A DNA stretch of 64,000 nucleotides from Simmondsia chinensis. Its lineage: Eukaryota; Streptophyta; Magnoliopsida; Caryophyllales; Simmondsiaceae. Below the pieces are notes generated by a model. That model did not search any database. It saw nothing but the letters and a program-made list of their open reading frames with translations, and had not been told where the DNA came from. The stretch spans positions 29,621,212-29,685,211 of the forward strand of contig JAGTTD010000016.1 of NCBI GenBank assembly GCA_018398585.1. The letters are read 5' to 3'. Below are positions 20,986 through 32,488 of the stretch, piece after piece; within the stretch, counting starts at the first letter, position 1; the number at the start of each line of letters is the position of its first letter. Made by a program: the position numbers and the translations under genes.

Positions 20986-21475
20986 AGTTACAATAAGATG
21001 GGGTCCAGGATTAAATTAAATATTTTAATCTTTAAATTTCATAATGAATAAGACATTCATTTAAATCCTATGATTTTTCCATCCTTTTACGTTTTGTGTG
21101 TGCTTGTGTGTGATTTTTTTTTTGAACATCTTCGTACAACCACATTTGAAAACTACACTCCAAAGCGTCAATTCTTAATTTATGAGGAGAGTACTAAAAA
21201 CAAAAATGGCCATTTCTAGGGTGCAGAATCTGCGTGTAAAGAGAGGAGGGCTACCTGCTGAGCAGGTAATTAGTAAAAAAAAAAAAAATTACTTTACTCT
21301 CTCATACTTTTTTTGTGGTATATATTTTTTTATTTAGTAATATGAAAAATAATATATATATATACACACATATATATAACAAATTAATTAGTCATTACTA
21401 TAATATTATAATTAATTTAAATATGGTAGTAATGACATAATAAATTAAAAATATATTGTTCGAAAAAGAAATTAA
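20986..21475. other. AT-rich spacer, no gene seen
   Basis: Contains TA/CA microsatellite-like sequence (21345-21380) and a short GC-richer piece 'gggtgcagaatctgcg' at about 21220 that might mark an element edge. Nothing coding. Confidence 0.5.
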
Positions 21476-23360
21476 GTGGTTAAAATAGAAAAATATTAAT
21501 TAATTTTATGTACCTAATACTATCTGAAAAATACTAAACATAAATATATAAAAATTTTACATAAATATAAAATATAACGTAAATGTGTGTCGACACACTG
21601 ATTACACGTGTCGACACATATTAATGTACTGAATATCACAAAAAATGTGCTCAAAATTACTAAAACATACTCCAAATCACTATTCAAAAATCTAAGTGTC
21701 GACACAATTAAAGTGTTGAATATTAACTAAATTTGAGCACAGTTGGTGATGTGGACATAGGTATGACCTATGTGTAAGTCGACACATATATTTTGTTGTA
21801 CATTACTGTGGACTTTTGTGATGTGTACATGGATATGAATTTTGTGTACAAATGTACAAAAATGTTAATTAATTTGTTGTAAGAATTTATTGGTTCGAAA
21901 AAAAAATTAAGTGGTTAAAATAAAAAAATATTAATTAATTTTATGTACCTAATACTATCTGAAAATATTAAAGATAAATTATAAAAATTTTAAATAAATA
22001 TAAATATAACGTGAATTTGTGTCGACACACTGAATACACATGTCGACACATATTAATGTCCTTAATATCACAAAACATGTGCTCAAAATTACCAAAACGT
22101 ACTCCGAATCACTATTCAAAAATCTAAGTGTCGACACACAAATAACGTGTGTCGACACAATTGAGTGTTGAATATTAACTGAATTTGAGCACATTTGGTG
22201 ATGTGTACACGGGTATGAACTGTGTGTACACATATATCGACACACTTTATTCGTGTGTCGACACTTATATATTTTGTTGTACATACCTGTGCACTTTTGT
22301 AATATGTACATGGATATGAATTTTGTGTACACATGTACAAAAATGTTAATTAATTTGTTGTAAGAATTTATTGGTTTGAAAAAGAAATTAAGTAGTTAAA
22401 ATAAAAAAAATATTAATTAATTTTAGTACCAGGATGGGTGACCTCCTGGGAAATCCTCACCCTCAAGTTGGGGGCACTAGAAAACTGCCTCTCTTCAGGT
22501 TAACACCCTGAAGGGGGAAGGCTGCGTACATCCGCCCCCCAGACCCTGCGTAGGCGGGAGCCCTTAAGGCACTAGGTATGTTCCTTTACTATCTGAAAAA
22601 TACTAAACATAAATGTATGAAAAGTTTACATAAATATAAAATATAACTTGAATTTGTGTCGACACACTGAATACGCGTGTCGACACATATTAATGTACTT
22701 AATATCACAAAAAATGTGCTCAAAATTACCAAAACGTACTCCGAATCACAATTCAAAAATCTAAGTGTTGACACACAGATAACGTGTGTCGACACAATTA
22801 AAGTGTTGAATATTAACTGAATTTGAGCACATTTGGTAACGTGTACTAGGTATGAATTGTGTGTACACATATGTCGACACACTTTATTCTTGTGTCAACA
22901 CTTATATATTTTGTTGTACATACGAGTGCACTTTTGTGATGTGTACATGGATATGAAATTAGTGTACACAAGTACAAAAATCTGAGATGTGATATATGTG
23001 AAAATAAAGTGTGTCGAAACACGACACTGAGTGTCAACACAAACATAAAGGGTGTTGTACAGAAAATTCATATCCATGTACACATCACCATAGTGTCCTC
23101 AAAGGAAGTAATGGTTCACGCAAAGCATGTGTCGACCCACTATATACGTGTGTCGACATACGTGTACACATAGTTCATACCCAGTAAACATCACCATAAT
23201 GTATTCAAATTCAGTTTTGCGATGAGGGTGTCGACACATGCTTTAGGTACTTATCATCACAATAAATGTACAAAAGATTATTATCGATGTACTCAATGTC
23301 ACACTAAAATTAGGCGTGTCGACACTCTTGTGTGTCAGTGCACTTATTGTATGTGTCGAC
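21476..23360. repeat. TGTCGACA-palindrome array: three direct units plus an inverted partial unit
   Basis: A unit of about 480 bp recurs at about 21440-21892, 21893-22374 and 22375-22980 (the last split by a SINE). Each carries paired gtgtcgacac palindromes roughly 20 bp apart, plus gtgtacac palindromes. From about 22990 to 23240 similar sequence runs in the inverted sense, and isolated palindromes continue to 23360. I count about 15-17 full or near copies of TGTCGACA. Open frames here encode CVDT/CRHT repeats only because of the motif. Confidence 0.8.
22428..22583 (+). mobile_element. 5S rRNA-derived SINE, copy c (5'-truncated)
   Basis: Starts within the 5S C-box (aggatgggtgacctcctggg) and runs through the tail (cctgaagggggaaggctgcg, gaccctgcgtaggcgggagc, ggcactaggtatgtt). 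It interrupts the third unit of the TGTCGACA array between 'attaatttt' and 'actatctgaaaaatac'. Confidence 0.78.
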
Positions 23361-23396
23361 ACGTGTGATGCAGTTAAGACCCACCACCTCTTTCCT

Positions 23397-23690
23397 TGGT
23401 CATGTTCTCTCTTCTTTGCTCGAACCCTAATTTCTTCTTCAACACAAAATCTTACCGAAGTTGTCAATTTCTCACAAAACTCGTTATAAAATTTTATTAC
23501 AATTGAGGTTTCTATTTACAATTTAACCTCAATATGTTAAAATTCCTGTCATTATTCGTGTTCTTTCTCTTTGTCTCTCCTTCGTTCGAACCCTAACTTC
23601 TTCTTCAATAACTTACCAAGTCATCAATCTCTCACAAACCTTGTTCAAATTTTTACTACAAATCAGGTTTATATCTACATTATAACATCA
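23397..23690 (+). repeat. Tandem duplication of a leader-like sequence
   Basis: Two diverged copies of about 175 bp share 'cgaaccctaatttcttcttc', 'accaagtcatcaatctctcac' and 'ttttattacaa' type phrases. Such CT-rich 'aaccctaa' stretches are typical of plant 5' UTRs, but no downstream coding region follows. Confidence 0.5.
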
Positions 23691-24460
23691 AAACATTTGA
23701 TTTTTTGTAAGACATTATTTGTATCAATGTAGGATGATGTCGCACATTCGGAATCAATTAGCATGAATGTACTTGTTATTTTTGGGTTGCTTCTACCATA
23801 ATATTGACAGGGACCACCAATCAAAATTATTTGTGTCCTGTATGCTGCTTGATGAGTTGTGTTGTTGGTCCTGCATTTCGTTACATACACAACATTATAC
23901 ATTTGTTAGTGTACAACATGTTCTTAACTTTTGTCTAGTGTTTTTATATATAGTTTTAGTAAATAAAATTAATGATTAATTTCTTTTTAATTGATTTTAA
24001 TTATTAATTATACAAATCCAATATATATATAATTCATTCACTAATTTATTAATACAAAAAATGATTTAAACAAAAAAAAAATTTATGCAACCGATAAATA
24101 GCTGTTGCCAAGTGCAGAAAAGTACTTTTCTGCAGCCTAGAACTTCTGAACAAAAATAGAGTAAAAGCAGCCAGAAAAATCAACTTCAAAGAGGACAGTA
24201 CTAGGAACACAAATAATTGTAGGACACGTAGTAGGTGCCTAATTTTAATGTGCATTGCATGGGATAACATTAAAACGTTTCTAAAGTTTAAAAAAAAACC
24301 TTAAAATGTTTTCAACACTGTTCATTTTTGCCCCTTGTACTTTAATTTAATGTCTTCATGCCACCACATTTGGACGCAAAAATTTCACATATAAGTGTTA
24401 TTGTCAGAATATTTTTTGTTGATATTCTCAACAGATTGATCTCCTATTTCATCCTCAAAC
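23691..24460. other. Intergenic, no gene seen
   Basis: AT-rich. Contains a short open frame around 23767-23979 with no recognisable motif, and a hairpin-like 'agaaaagtacttttct' at about 24115. Nothing I can assign. Confidence 0.45.
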
Positions 24461-24463
24461 CCA

Positions 24464-24754
24464 TATCAAGGAACCAACTTTCCTAAAAGCTTAAGCTGAT
24501 GGGTAAACGTCAATAATTGGTTTTATATTCTTACATACCCCCTCCCGCAAATGCCTATTACATTCAAAGTGTGGATATTGTAGCCCACCGCATACCGTTT
24601 GCTTAAATTGTTTTCAATATTGAAAGTGAGGGCTGTTGATATTCGAACTCATGGCTTTTTAGTTGATAAGACTCTGATATCATGTCGAAGAACCAATTTT
24701 TCTAAATGCTTAAGCTGATGGGTGAAATCCCATAATAGGTTTTCTACCCTAATA
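24464..24754 (-). mobile_element. TRIM, copy 2
   Basis: Same family as 17964-18255: two 72-bp terminal repeats (24464-24535 and 24683-24754) around a 147-bp core, with the primer-site remnant 'gactctgatatcatg' at the same place. More diverged (first LTR begins TA, second ends TA). Flanks accca / gccca give a 4/5 target duplication. Confidence 0.8.
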
Positions 24755-25155
24755 GCCCATAAATAGAATGGTCATATCACACGTCACTCGTGCTGACGGT
24801 GCAAATTCTCAAAGTTGATCTTGATCCAAAACACTCCCTCCCTGTGCTTCTCATTTTTCTTTCAGGGTAATGCCTATAGTTCCAGACCATGGGCAAAGCG
24901 GGGCGTTAGACGCTCAACTTTGACCATGTTGTGCTTCAGCCCTGCTTAGCCTAGTATTTTCCTCTCAATTTTTTTACTATCATTTTCTTTCCGTCTTTAT
25001 TTCCTGTAGATTGTTTTATTTACCACTCTCACGACGCATGGAGTCTTCTTAGCCAAAGTTTTTTTTATAAAAAAGTTGTGTAAAAAAATATTTTTTATTA
25101 AAGTAAGTGAGGGATTGTTGGATATTTTAATAAAAAATTACTCTTTGCAAATAAG
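24755..25155. other. Intergenic, no gene seen
   Basis: Moderately GC-rich at first (24780-24960), then AT-rich. No frame, tRNA-like or repeat structure recognised. Confidence 0.4.
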
Positions 25156-25159
25156 ATTA

Positions 25160-26608
25160 TAGAAATCATCAATATGAAGTCTGACTCTCCGGCATGGAAA
25201 GGCATCTTGGATACCTGCCCGCTTCTAAGGAGAGGCCTTAGGTGGAGGGTGGGTAATGGCGCTTGCATAAATTTCTGGACTGATTAGTAGATTTTAAATG
25301 GGCCGCTGTTGGAGAATCAAGGGGTGAATGGGGTTGGCATTGATCTTTCCCTCAAAGTTAATGATTTCATTGTTAATGGGGAATGGAATAGAGAGGCTCT
25401 GAGCGCTGTTATATCTCAAGACATTCTGCATAATATTCTAGGGGTGCCTCTTCCAAAGAAATGGACAGAAGACTGTGCTAGGGCTTCATGAGTTCTGGGG
25501 AATTTAGTGTGAAGCCCGCAACCTGACTAGCTCATAACTTAAGCTGGAAAGACCGAAACAGGTGGGAATTCAAGTGGATCTGGAATATGGATATCCATCC
25601 AAAGGTGAAAGTCTTCGTTTGGCAAGTCTTGAACAATTGTCTGGCCATTGCGGAACAAATGAAGAAATCAATCCCTGACTGGAATGATGAGTGCATCTGG
25701 TGCAAGGCTAGTATGGAGGACATATCTCACATCCTCCTAAACTGCCCTCAAGTGAAGGACGCCTGGAGGAGTGCAGCTGCTATTGGCTGGGGCATGACTG
25801 AGCCATCGAGCTACAGGATTGAAGATGAACTAAGATCAAGATGGGGAAGAAATGGTGCAAAAAGTTTTGCTGTTCTCTGTTGGGGTCTTTCAAAGGATAG
25901 GAACTCGGCTATCTTCAGGGGGTGAGAACTCCCTCCCTGTCCAGACAGTCAATAGGGCCCGAGTTATGTGCCTGGAGTGGGAGTGCAGGAACAAGCTTGA
26001 TTGCTTCGATTACTCCTCTACTAGGGAGGCTACCAAGAGCAGAGTTGTGAATACTTGGGTTACCTGGGTGCCCCCGGAAGAGGGATGGTGGAAGGTAAAC
26101 TTCGATGGGTCCAGATGTGGGTCAGAAGTTGCTGCTGGATTCATCATCCGAAACCATAGAGGTGAGATCATTGCGAGTGGCTCTAGAAGACTAGGTAATG
26201 CCCCAATCACTATGGCTGAAGCATTGGATGCTAGGGATGGAATTTTAGAGGTTGTTCAGAGGGGTGCTTCGCGTGTTATTTTAGAAGGAGATAACCAGGT
26301 TGTGATCATAACCCTTCAGGGCAAGTTTGCATGCCCTAGTGAGATCCATGCCATGATGGAGGATATCCGATGTATATGTCAAAGTCTGCATTTTTTCCCT
26401 TTCTCTCATGTGTTTAGAGAAGCTAACAGGTTTGCGGACTTTGTGGCGGGTGAGAGCTACAAGCGATCGGATTTCCTAGTCGGGAATTCGGATCCTTCTA
26501 ACACCCTCATCTTGATTTTCCGTTCTGAAACTTCAGGCCGCCCTGTGCTTAGGGGGGGGAATTGAAGCTGATCCCTTTGTCTTTACCATTATCAAAAAGA
26601 AAAAAAAA
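25160..26608 (+). mobile_element. 5'-truncated plant L1 LINE (zinc-binding and RNase H 3' region)
   Basis: Only the 3' third of ORF2 remains, ending in an A-rich tail (26590-26608). In shifted frames it shows the RT zinc-binding domain (HPKVKVFVWQVLNN, CIWCKASMEDISHILLNCP at about 25596-25745) and a plant L1 RNase H-like domain (WWKVNFDGSRCGSEVAAGF at about 26088-26145, ILEGDNQVVI, FREANRFADFVAGE). Three frames are needed to cover it, so it is dead. Same family as 28345-29487. Confidence 0.85.
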
Positions 26609-26726
26609 TGATTATGATGATATTATTTATGGGTTTTTTTTTTCAAATTGTTAGTAAATTTTTATTAAATACTGAAAATATGTATTTTCTTTATATATTG
26701 ATAAAATTTGAAGTTTTATACCAATT

Positions 26727-27793
26727 TTTTTCGATAATTATAGAGCAAAGCTCAATAAAAGAAACGGCGTCCCAACGAATAGGGACCTAGAGCAACAAGA
26801 GCAAAAAGCAAAAAAGAACGGGCTAAAGTAAGAAACCCCCACCTGCAACAACCAACACGGAACTAGAACAACGAAACGCAAAAGCAAAACCACCCAATCT
26901 ACAAGCCAAACCATCGAAACCAAACCAACTACAACAACACAACAACACAGAGAACCACACCATCCAGAGGCTCGAAACAAAAGGCCTGTGAAAACCAACA
27001 AAAACCGAAGACAACCGCAACACAGACGCACCAAAACAAAAGCACCGGGCTAGGAAGCAAAGCGCACCGCAAAAGACAGCACAACCTCGCAATATCAAAG
27101 GACACCCACACTCAACGAAACAAACGCAAACACCACAACCTACAAGCCAAGACCATATATGAGGCGAGATCCTACACCACCAACCCAACCTAGAGAAGCG
27201 ACACCTCACACTTGCACGAAAAGGAAGCACAAGCAAGCGACAGGAAAATAGCAACCAAAAAGGACAAACCACCCCTGCGACGAACCTGGGCACCACCACG
27301 AACAACTCACCTCTCCAACACCCGGAAGCAACCAACACCCAGTAAACCTGCAACCAAAATCCAACACCACAGAGCACCCAAAACTCTCTGGAAGCCAACC
27401 AACTCAAACAACGAAAGACCAAACAAAAACCGAAACAACTAAAAAAAAGAAAAAGAAAGACCATACGGCACATGAGCCACCGATCACAGGTACAACAGCC
27501 AAAGAACAAACAACTGAAGTAGAAACCAAAAAACAAGCAAGCTAAGCCATCATCTGTGTGGACAATCTCCCAAGAGGAATGGGAAACCGATTCTTCTTCT
27601 TCTTGTGGGATTAACAGTTGGATCATACTGGTCAGCCTTGATAATTAATCTAACAGCTTCATCCTTTGTTCCTTGAAATCTAAAACCAAACCTTTCTCCC
27701 ATCGCCCGAACTTCCTTCGCTGTCTCCATAGTCATTTTGGTGCCTGTTTATTTGCATTGTTGCGGAGGAGTCTTGGTTTTTTGAGCTTGCTTC
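26727..27793 (-). mobile_element. ORF2-less L1 derivative
   Basis: The exact 13-bp duplication ttttataccaatt (26714-26726 and 27794-27806) flanks a minus-strand insertion ending in a poly-T/A tail on the left. It holds only the C-terminus of an L1 ORF1-like protein (27735-27550: ERFGFRFQGTKDEAVRLI) and about 800 bp of T/G-rich 3' untranslated region ending 'gggacgccgtttctttt'. EN and RT are absent. The long 26823-27626 minus frame is mostly low-complexity UTR and is not a protein. Confidence 0.8.
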
Positions 27794-27806
27794 TTTTATA
27801 CCAATT

Positions 27807-28164
27807 CAAAAGTATTTCTTTCTTAGTATGGAGGTTATAGCTTTTAAGGTTGTGTAGGCTAAAGAAAGTGTCAACCGTAGTTGGGCGTTGTATCCTGGAG
27901 GCGACGCCAATAGCGGTGCGAAACCGTCTTAAAGATATCGTGATCTGCGCCTCATTTAACTGTTACATTACCGGTATTTTGTCACTTCCACGCATTCCAG
28001 ACTATATTTTTCTAATTTATATATTTTATACATATTTTTTCTGCATTTAGTTCCAAAAATTAGAATATCATATCTTTTTAGGAAAAAAAAAGGGATTTTC
28101 TATATTTATACCATAAATAATATAATTAGATGTTGGTAATGATTCTATAATTTTAGAATATGAA
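27807..28164. other. Unassigned segment
   Basis: 27850-28000 is notably less AT-rich than its surroundings ('ggaggcgacgccaatagcgg', 'ccgtcttaaagatatcgtga') and looks foreign to its flanks. I cannot tie it to a gene or element. The open frame 27850-28050 has no motif. Confidence 0.4.
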
Positions 28165-28232
28165 CTTTGAAGGGGTAAGGCCGTGTACATCCCCGAAAAC
28201 CCTGCATATGCGGGAGCCCTTGAGGTACTGGG
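28165..28232 (+). mobile_element. 5S rRNA-derived SINE tail fragment, copy d
   Basis: Only the RTE-like tail is present: 'ggggtaaggccgtgtacatcc', 'accctgcatatgcgggagcc', 'gtactgggccaattgttgt'. The 5S head is missing. Confidence 0.6.
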
Positions 28233-28344
28233 CCAATTGTTGTAAAAATATGAAAATATAGTTTTGAAATTTCAACAAAAAAAATTATAAGATAAAATAA
28301 GCCTCCATTTGATTGAAGATAGAGATTGGAAAAACATATGAAAG

Positions 28345-29487
28345 ATTGAAATTCTATGTTGGGGATTCACAAGCAAGGGATCCTTCAGCGTGAAATCAGC
28401 CACGTGGATGGCTCATAATCTGAACTGGGATGATAGGAATGGGTGGGAGTTTAAGTGGATTTGAGACCTAAACATCTAGCCGAAGATCAAGATTTTTCTA
28501 CGGCAAATGCTTAATGACTACCTGGCCATAGGTTCCCAAATGGCAATGAGAATCCCTGGTTGGGATTCCCACTGTGCATGGTGTGGGGAGGGAGGAGAAG
28601 ACATATCTCATCTGCTGCTCAATTGCCCTCATGCTAAAGCAGTGTGGGAGCGGGCCAAGATTACCCAATGGGTAAACCAGCGGCCCTCCCAATACAGGAT
28701 TGCACAGGAAATGAGAACGAGGAAGGGGAATCATGAATTGGAAAGATTTGCGGCCCTCTGCTGGCACATCTGGAAGGAGAGAAATGATGCTGTATTTAGA
28801 AGAGAGAGGGCCAACCCAGAGTAGACCGTCAGCAAAGCCCGCGCCATGGTGTTGGAATGGGAGTGCAGAAATATGCAGGACGAAGATTTTGTAACTGCGA
28901 GAACTACCACAATCAATATAAGGGGCAACGCTTGGGTTTCCTGGCCACCCCCGGATCACGAGTGGGTGAAAGTGAACTTCGATAGGTCGAAACGAGGAAT
29001 TGAGGCAGGAGCAGGCTATGTAATCCGTGACTGGGAGGGGAGTATTCTATCCTCAGGTACTAGAAGAATGGGAAATGCGTCCATTCTCGCTGCTGAAGCT
29101 GTTGTTGCTCGGGATGGCCTGGGGGATGCAATCTCCAAAGGGGCGCAGAAAGTTATTCTTGAAGGGGATAATCAAGTTGTGATTCGAACCCTCCAGGGCT
29201 GGTATGAATGTCCGAGCGAAATTTGTGCTATCGTGGATAACATAAGGAAGGCCTGCTCTGGGGTTATCCAAGTTAATTTCTCTCATGTTTTCAGAGAAGC
29301 AAACAAAGCAGCTGATTTCATGGCTAACGAGGGTTATAAAAGAGTGGGGTCCGATCCCTGTATTTTGGAGCCCCCCTCTACTCTCTGCCGTATTGCCCTC
29401 TTTGATGCTTCAGGTTGTCCCTTACTTTGAGAGAGTCGTTGACGCTGGTTCCCAGTCTTTACCATCATCAAAAAAAAAAAAAAAAAA
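28345..29487 (+). mobile_element. 5'-truncated plant L1 LINE, second copy of the family at 25160
   Basis: Covers the ORF2 end: SFSVKSATWMAHNLNW, the zinc-binding domain (GWDSHCAWCGEGGEDISHLL at about 28558-28617) and the RNase H-like domain (VKVNFDRSKRGIEAGAGYV, ILEGDNQVVIRTLQG, FREANKAADFMANEGYK). The first RNase H Asp in NFDRS is retained. Stops at about 28463, 28478 and 28822 break it. A pure A tail ends at 29487. Flanks ggaaaaacat / ggaaacattg are a possible imperfect target duplication. Confidence 0.87.
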
Positions 29488-29694
29488 GGAAACATTGAAA
29501 AGGCCTTGTGAAAGATTGTGAGAAAAATCTTTGAAAGTTCATTCTCAAACACATCTCTCTTTCTTCCTTCTTACATATAATCTCACTTCATTGTTTTGGT
29601 TGTCATTGTATCTCTGGGACTATTTCACTACCCCGAAATAAGTGTTAAGGACAGTGATTATACAGCCTTGACAACTGAGATCGTTTGATAGATA

Positions 29695-29930
29695 CCCATT
29701 TGTAAGAAATTCTCAGAACTCTGGAGTTAAGCGTGCTTCGGTGAGAGTAGTACCAGGATGGGTGACCTTCTATGAAGTCTACGTGTTGCTAACCCTTTAA
29801 GGTTGAGGGTCCTCGCAAACTGCCTCTCGGCAGGGTTACACGCTGAAGAGGCAAGGGTGCATACATCCACACCTCCCAGACCCTGCTTATGCGGGAGCCC
29901 TTAAGGCACTGGGTCTGTTGTTGTTGTTGT
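29695..29930 (+). mobile_element. 5S rRNA-derived SINE, copy e
   Basis: The head follows 5S from 'tctcagaactctggagttaagcgtgctt' through 'aggatgggtgacc'. It retains a 5S 3'-end phrase 'gtctacgtgttgct' before the tail (ggcaagggtgcatacatcc, ccctgcttatgcgggag, ggcactgggtctgttgttgttgttg). It directly abuts the Kunitz B intron remnant, so exon 1 was lost at or beside this junction. Confidence 0.83.
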
Positions 29931-29935
29931 ACTTA

Positions 29936-30819
29936 TTTACCTTAAAGTCTAGTGAAATTATAGTTTAGCCAATAAAATTTTTTATTTGACTATAGTATCT
30001 TGGTTTGGTAAAATAATTTTAAATTGAGTTAATTGCTGGTGAATCATAGACCAAATTTTACCTAAAGGTAATATCAGTTCACGGAAGGTTGATTTCATAC
30101 ACCAGAAACCTTATGTCATGCAATGGAAAGGTGACATCATATGCCAGAACAGTGATGGCATACTCCAAATTTTGGATAATAAAATTATTCATATAACAGG
30201 TGGACAAAAAAAATTGATATATAAAATTTGTGAATGGGAAAATCAATTCACCAAACATTGGGGTATTGAAGTGTTGTTAACCCTAAATAGTATACAATAT
30301 GTTCATCCAGATGTGTGAAATTTTGCAGGGACTTAGGCCAGACCTAAAGAGTCGGCATATATGAAATCCTCTTATAAGATCAAATATGGTTCTTTTATAA
30401 AATCAGTTGATATTAAATCAAGTAGTAGCCCATTGAGCTCTCAACACGGGATATTTTAACCTATCCTCACATACAAAACTCTCAAATGTAGGTATTCGAC
30501 GGCATCGGCGTCTGCAGGCAATCCTTAGTGTGGAAGCTAGGCCTCGATAACGACAAGGAATGGAGGTGGTACATTGGCACTGACGACACTGTGGGGAACC
30601 CGGGGGTGGAGACAGTGAGCAGCTAGTTTAGAATTGAGAAAGATGAGAGATCGGGTAACTACAAGATGATGTTTTGTCCTAGAGTGTGTCAGTGTTGTGT
30701 AGTGCCTTGCCGTGTGGAAATCTTGGGATTTTCATGATGGTGGTAGGAGACTCTTGGGCTTCACTGATCATTCCCACGTGGTTATGTTTAAGAAAGCCTG
30801 CGCTCTCAATTCAGAGTAA
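29936..30819 (+). pseudogene. Kunitz copy B: intron remnant plus broken exon 2
   Basis: 29936-30491 aligns with the 3' half of the copy A intron without the solo LTR. Exon 2 (30492-30819) keeps an AG acceptor and the family blocks (TVGNPG-like at about 30589, C-x-x-C cluster at about 30685). Codon 45 (30624-30626) is TAG where copy A has the Trp of SNWF. A 5-bp insertion near 30710 and a 1-bp deletion near 30735 shift the frame. No exon 1 or promoter exists upstream, where a 5S-SINE abuts. Not translatable as an inhibitor. Confidence 0.92.
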
Positions 30820-31793
30820 ATAACATAGCGAATTCTAATTTATTGCTAGAAATCAAAGTAATTTTGTAACATTTAGTTTCAGCAAGCTTATCCAAATTAT
30901 CAATTTGGTCAGACCCTCTATTGTACATCTGTTAAGTATTGTTAACTTAGTTGACAACTAAAATTATGTGCACAATATTTAAATTAATTACGTGATGTGT
31001 ACGTAATTATAGTTCTTGACTGAAGTGAATTTACTGCAATAGGGGTCGACATAAATTAATAATTGGTAGTGTACTTGATCAAATTAAAAGTTTAGATTAT
31101 TACTTTTTCAAGCGATAATTTAGTAAGTCTCTATGTTGCTCGTCCTTGTAGTTACTTGTGTAACAAATAGTGGTGATCCCATTCCTCATGACGTAGGAGA
31201 ACTAAGTAAGGAATAAACGTCTATTACGGTACTGTACATTGTAATACTCGAGCGGGTTTCTTTTACATACCTCCTTAAGGATTTCTCATCTTTGTAGTTA
31301 ATAAAAAAATAGTTTATTTATGTTAAGTTCCACATAGCATTAAATTCTATTATGTTCTTCAATATTTGTCATCATTTCACACACCTAACCGTTCTAAAAA
31401 AATCACCTTAACTTTTAAAATATTTCAACCAACCACCTCTCTGTCGGATTTGTTAAATTTTCTGCTAAAAGCCTCACGTAACACGCAAATGATAAAAATC
31501 ATCTCCAACTTACAAATTTTTTTTAATAAACCACTTCTTTATTACATTTTTTGGCTAACGAGGAACCCGGTTATCCGGTAAACCCCAGCCCATGTGGCAA
31601 CCCCACACACCACAGGAGCCAGTTAAATCAAGAATTCCTTACAAGTGTCACCTGATTAAGAGCTATAATTGCGCGATTAAGAAATAACAAATGGAGATAA
31701 TTAATTAACTCTTAACAAATTAATTAACTAAAATGTAAGAGAAAAGATTAAAAGAAAAAAAAAAACCTTCAGCTTTCGCTCTCCCTTATTTTC
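30820..31793. other. Kunitz B 3' flank, homologous to the copy A flank
   Basis: Non-coding. Tracks 7261-8160 closely, ending at 'ctttcgctctccc', where an L1 piece interrupts. Confidence 0.7.
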
Positions 31794-32488
31794 CATGTGC
31801 CAGTGCTGTTTATGGAGGGACCTAGCATAACTCGGAGGAAAAAGGAGAAAATTCAGACGACAAAAAGGGATAGGCAAGCTTTGAAGTGCAAGATGAAAGA
31901 GAAGGAGAAACGGAAACTACAAGATTTCTTGAAAGACATGTTGCCTAGGAGTAGTGCACAGAAAACACCTAAGGCCACTGGCAAGAAGAAGAGAAAGAGG
32001 AATATGGCAAATCGGGGTGTCAAGGTTATTGATTTTGGTCAAACCGAGGAGGCTAGCCAAGCAATAGAGATGGAAAAAAGACTAGGTCTAGATTTTGATG
32101 GCTTCGATCCACCTATGGTCAGTGCTAAGCTACATAGAAGGTTGTGATGGATTGATACTGATCATTAGGTGCCTAGCGGAGAGACTCCAGTTGAGATTGA
32201 TTTAAACTATAATAATGGCTCTGATCCTTTTTTTTGCTGAGTCTCGTGCTCCAATAGTTCCAGTGTGCTGTTGATCCAGTTTCCTACCGCTTGGTTCATC
32301 ATGTAGTCGATGTCATGAGTAGTCGTGTTTGAGGCTCATGTTGTGCCTGTCTTTTGATTGAATTCCTGTTTTTTTGTTTTGTTTTCTGTTGTGGCCCCCG
32401 TTCTTTTACGTGTGGACTCAGGTCTCGTTTAGTCAAGTGGCCTACTCTGTACCGCAACTTTGTATCTAATTATCAAAAAAAAAAATCT
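31794..32488 (+). mobile_element. ORF2-less L1 derivative
   Basis: An ORF1 C-terminal part (about 31797-32147; very basic, KEKEKRKLQDFLKDML, then MEKRLGLDFDGFDPPMV resembling the ORF1 tails at 27550 and 60098) is followed by 3' untranslated sequence and an A tail at about 32476-32488. EN and RT are absent. It interrupts the copy B flank. I see no clean target duplication. Confidence 0.65.

Noticed and set aside
19120..21000. Target duplication for the non-autonomous LTR element
   Set aside because: Nearby 'agttacattaag' and 'agttacaataag' look alike but are not adjacent to both LTR ends, so I do not claim them.
21979..23046. Overlapping minus frames rich in CVDT / CRHT / VHI
   Set aside because: They are the translation of the TGTCGACA and GTGTACAC repeats, appear in several frames, and repeat with the DNA unit.
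21580..23360. CRISPR-like look of regularly spaced palindromes
   Set aside because: Plant nuclear context, spacers are themselves repeated, unit sizes and spacing are unlike CRISPR, and no cas genes are present.
27212..27442. Basic 76-codon plus frame
   Set aside because: Antisense of L1 3' UTR; no homologous motif.
26823..27626. 267-codon minus-strand open frame with many Phe/Cys/Val
   Set aside because: It lies mostly in the T/G-rich 3' UTR of an L1 derivative bounded by a 13-bp target duplication. The composition explains the frame and there is no domain.
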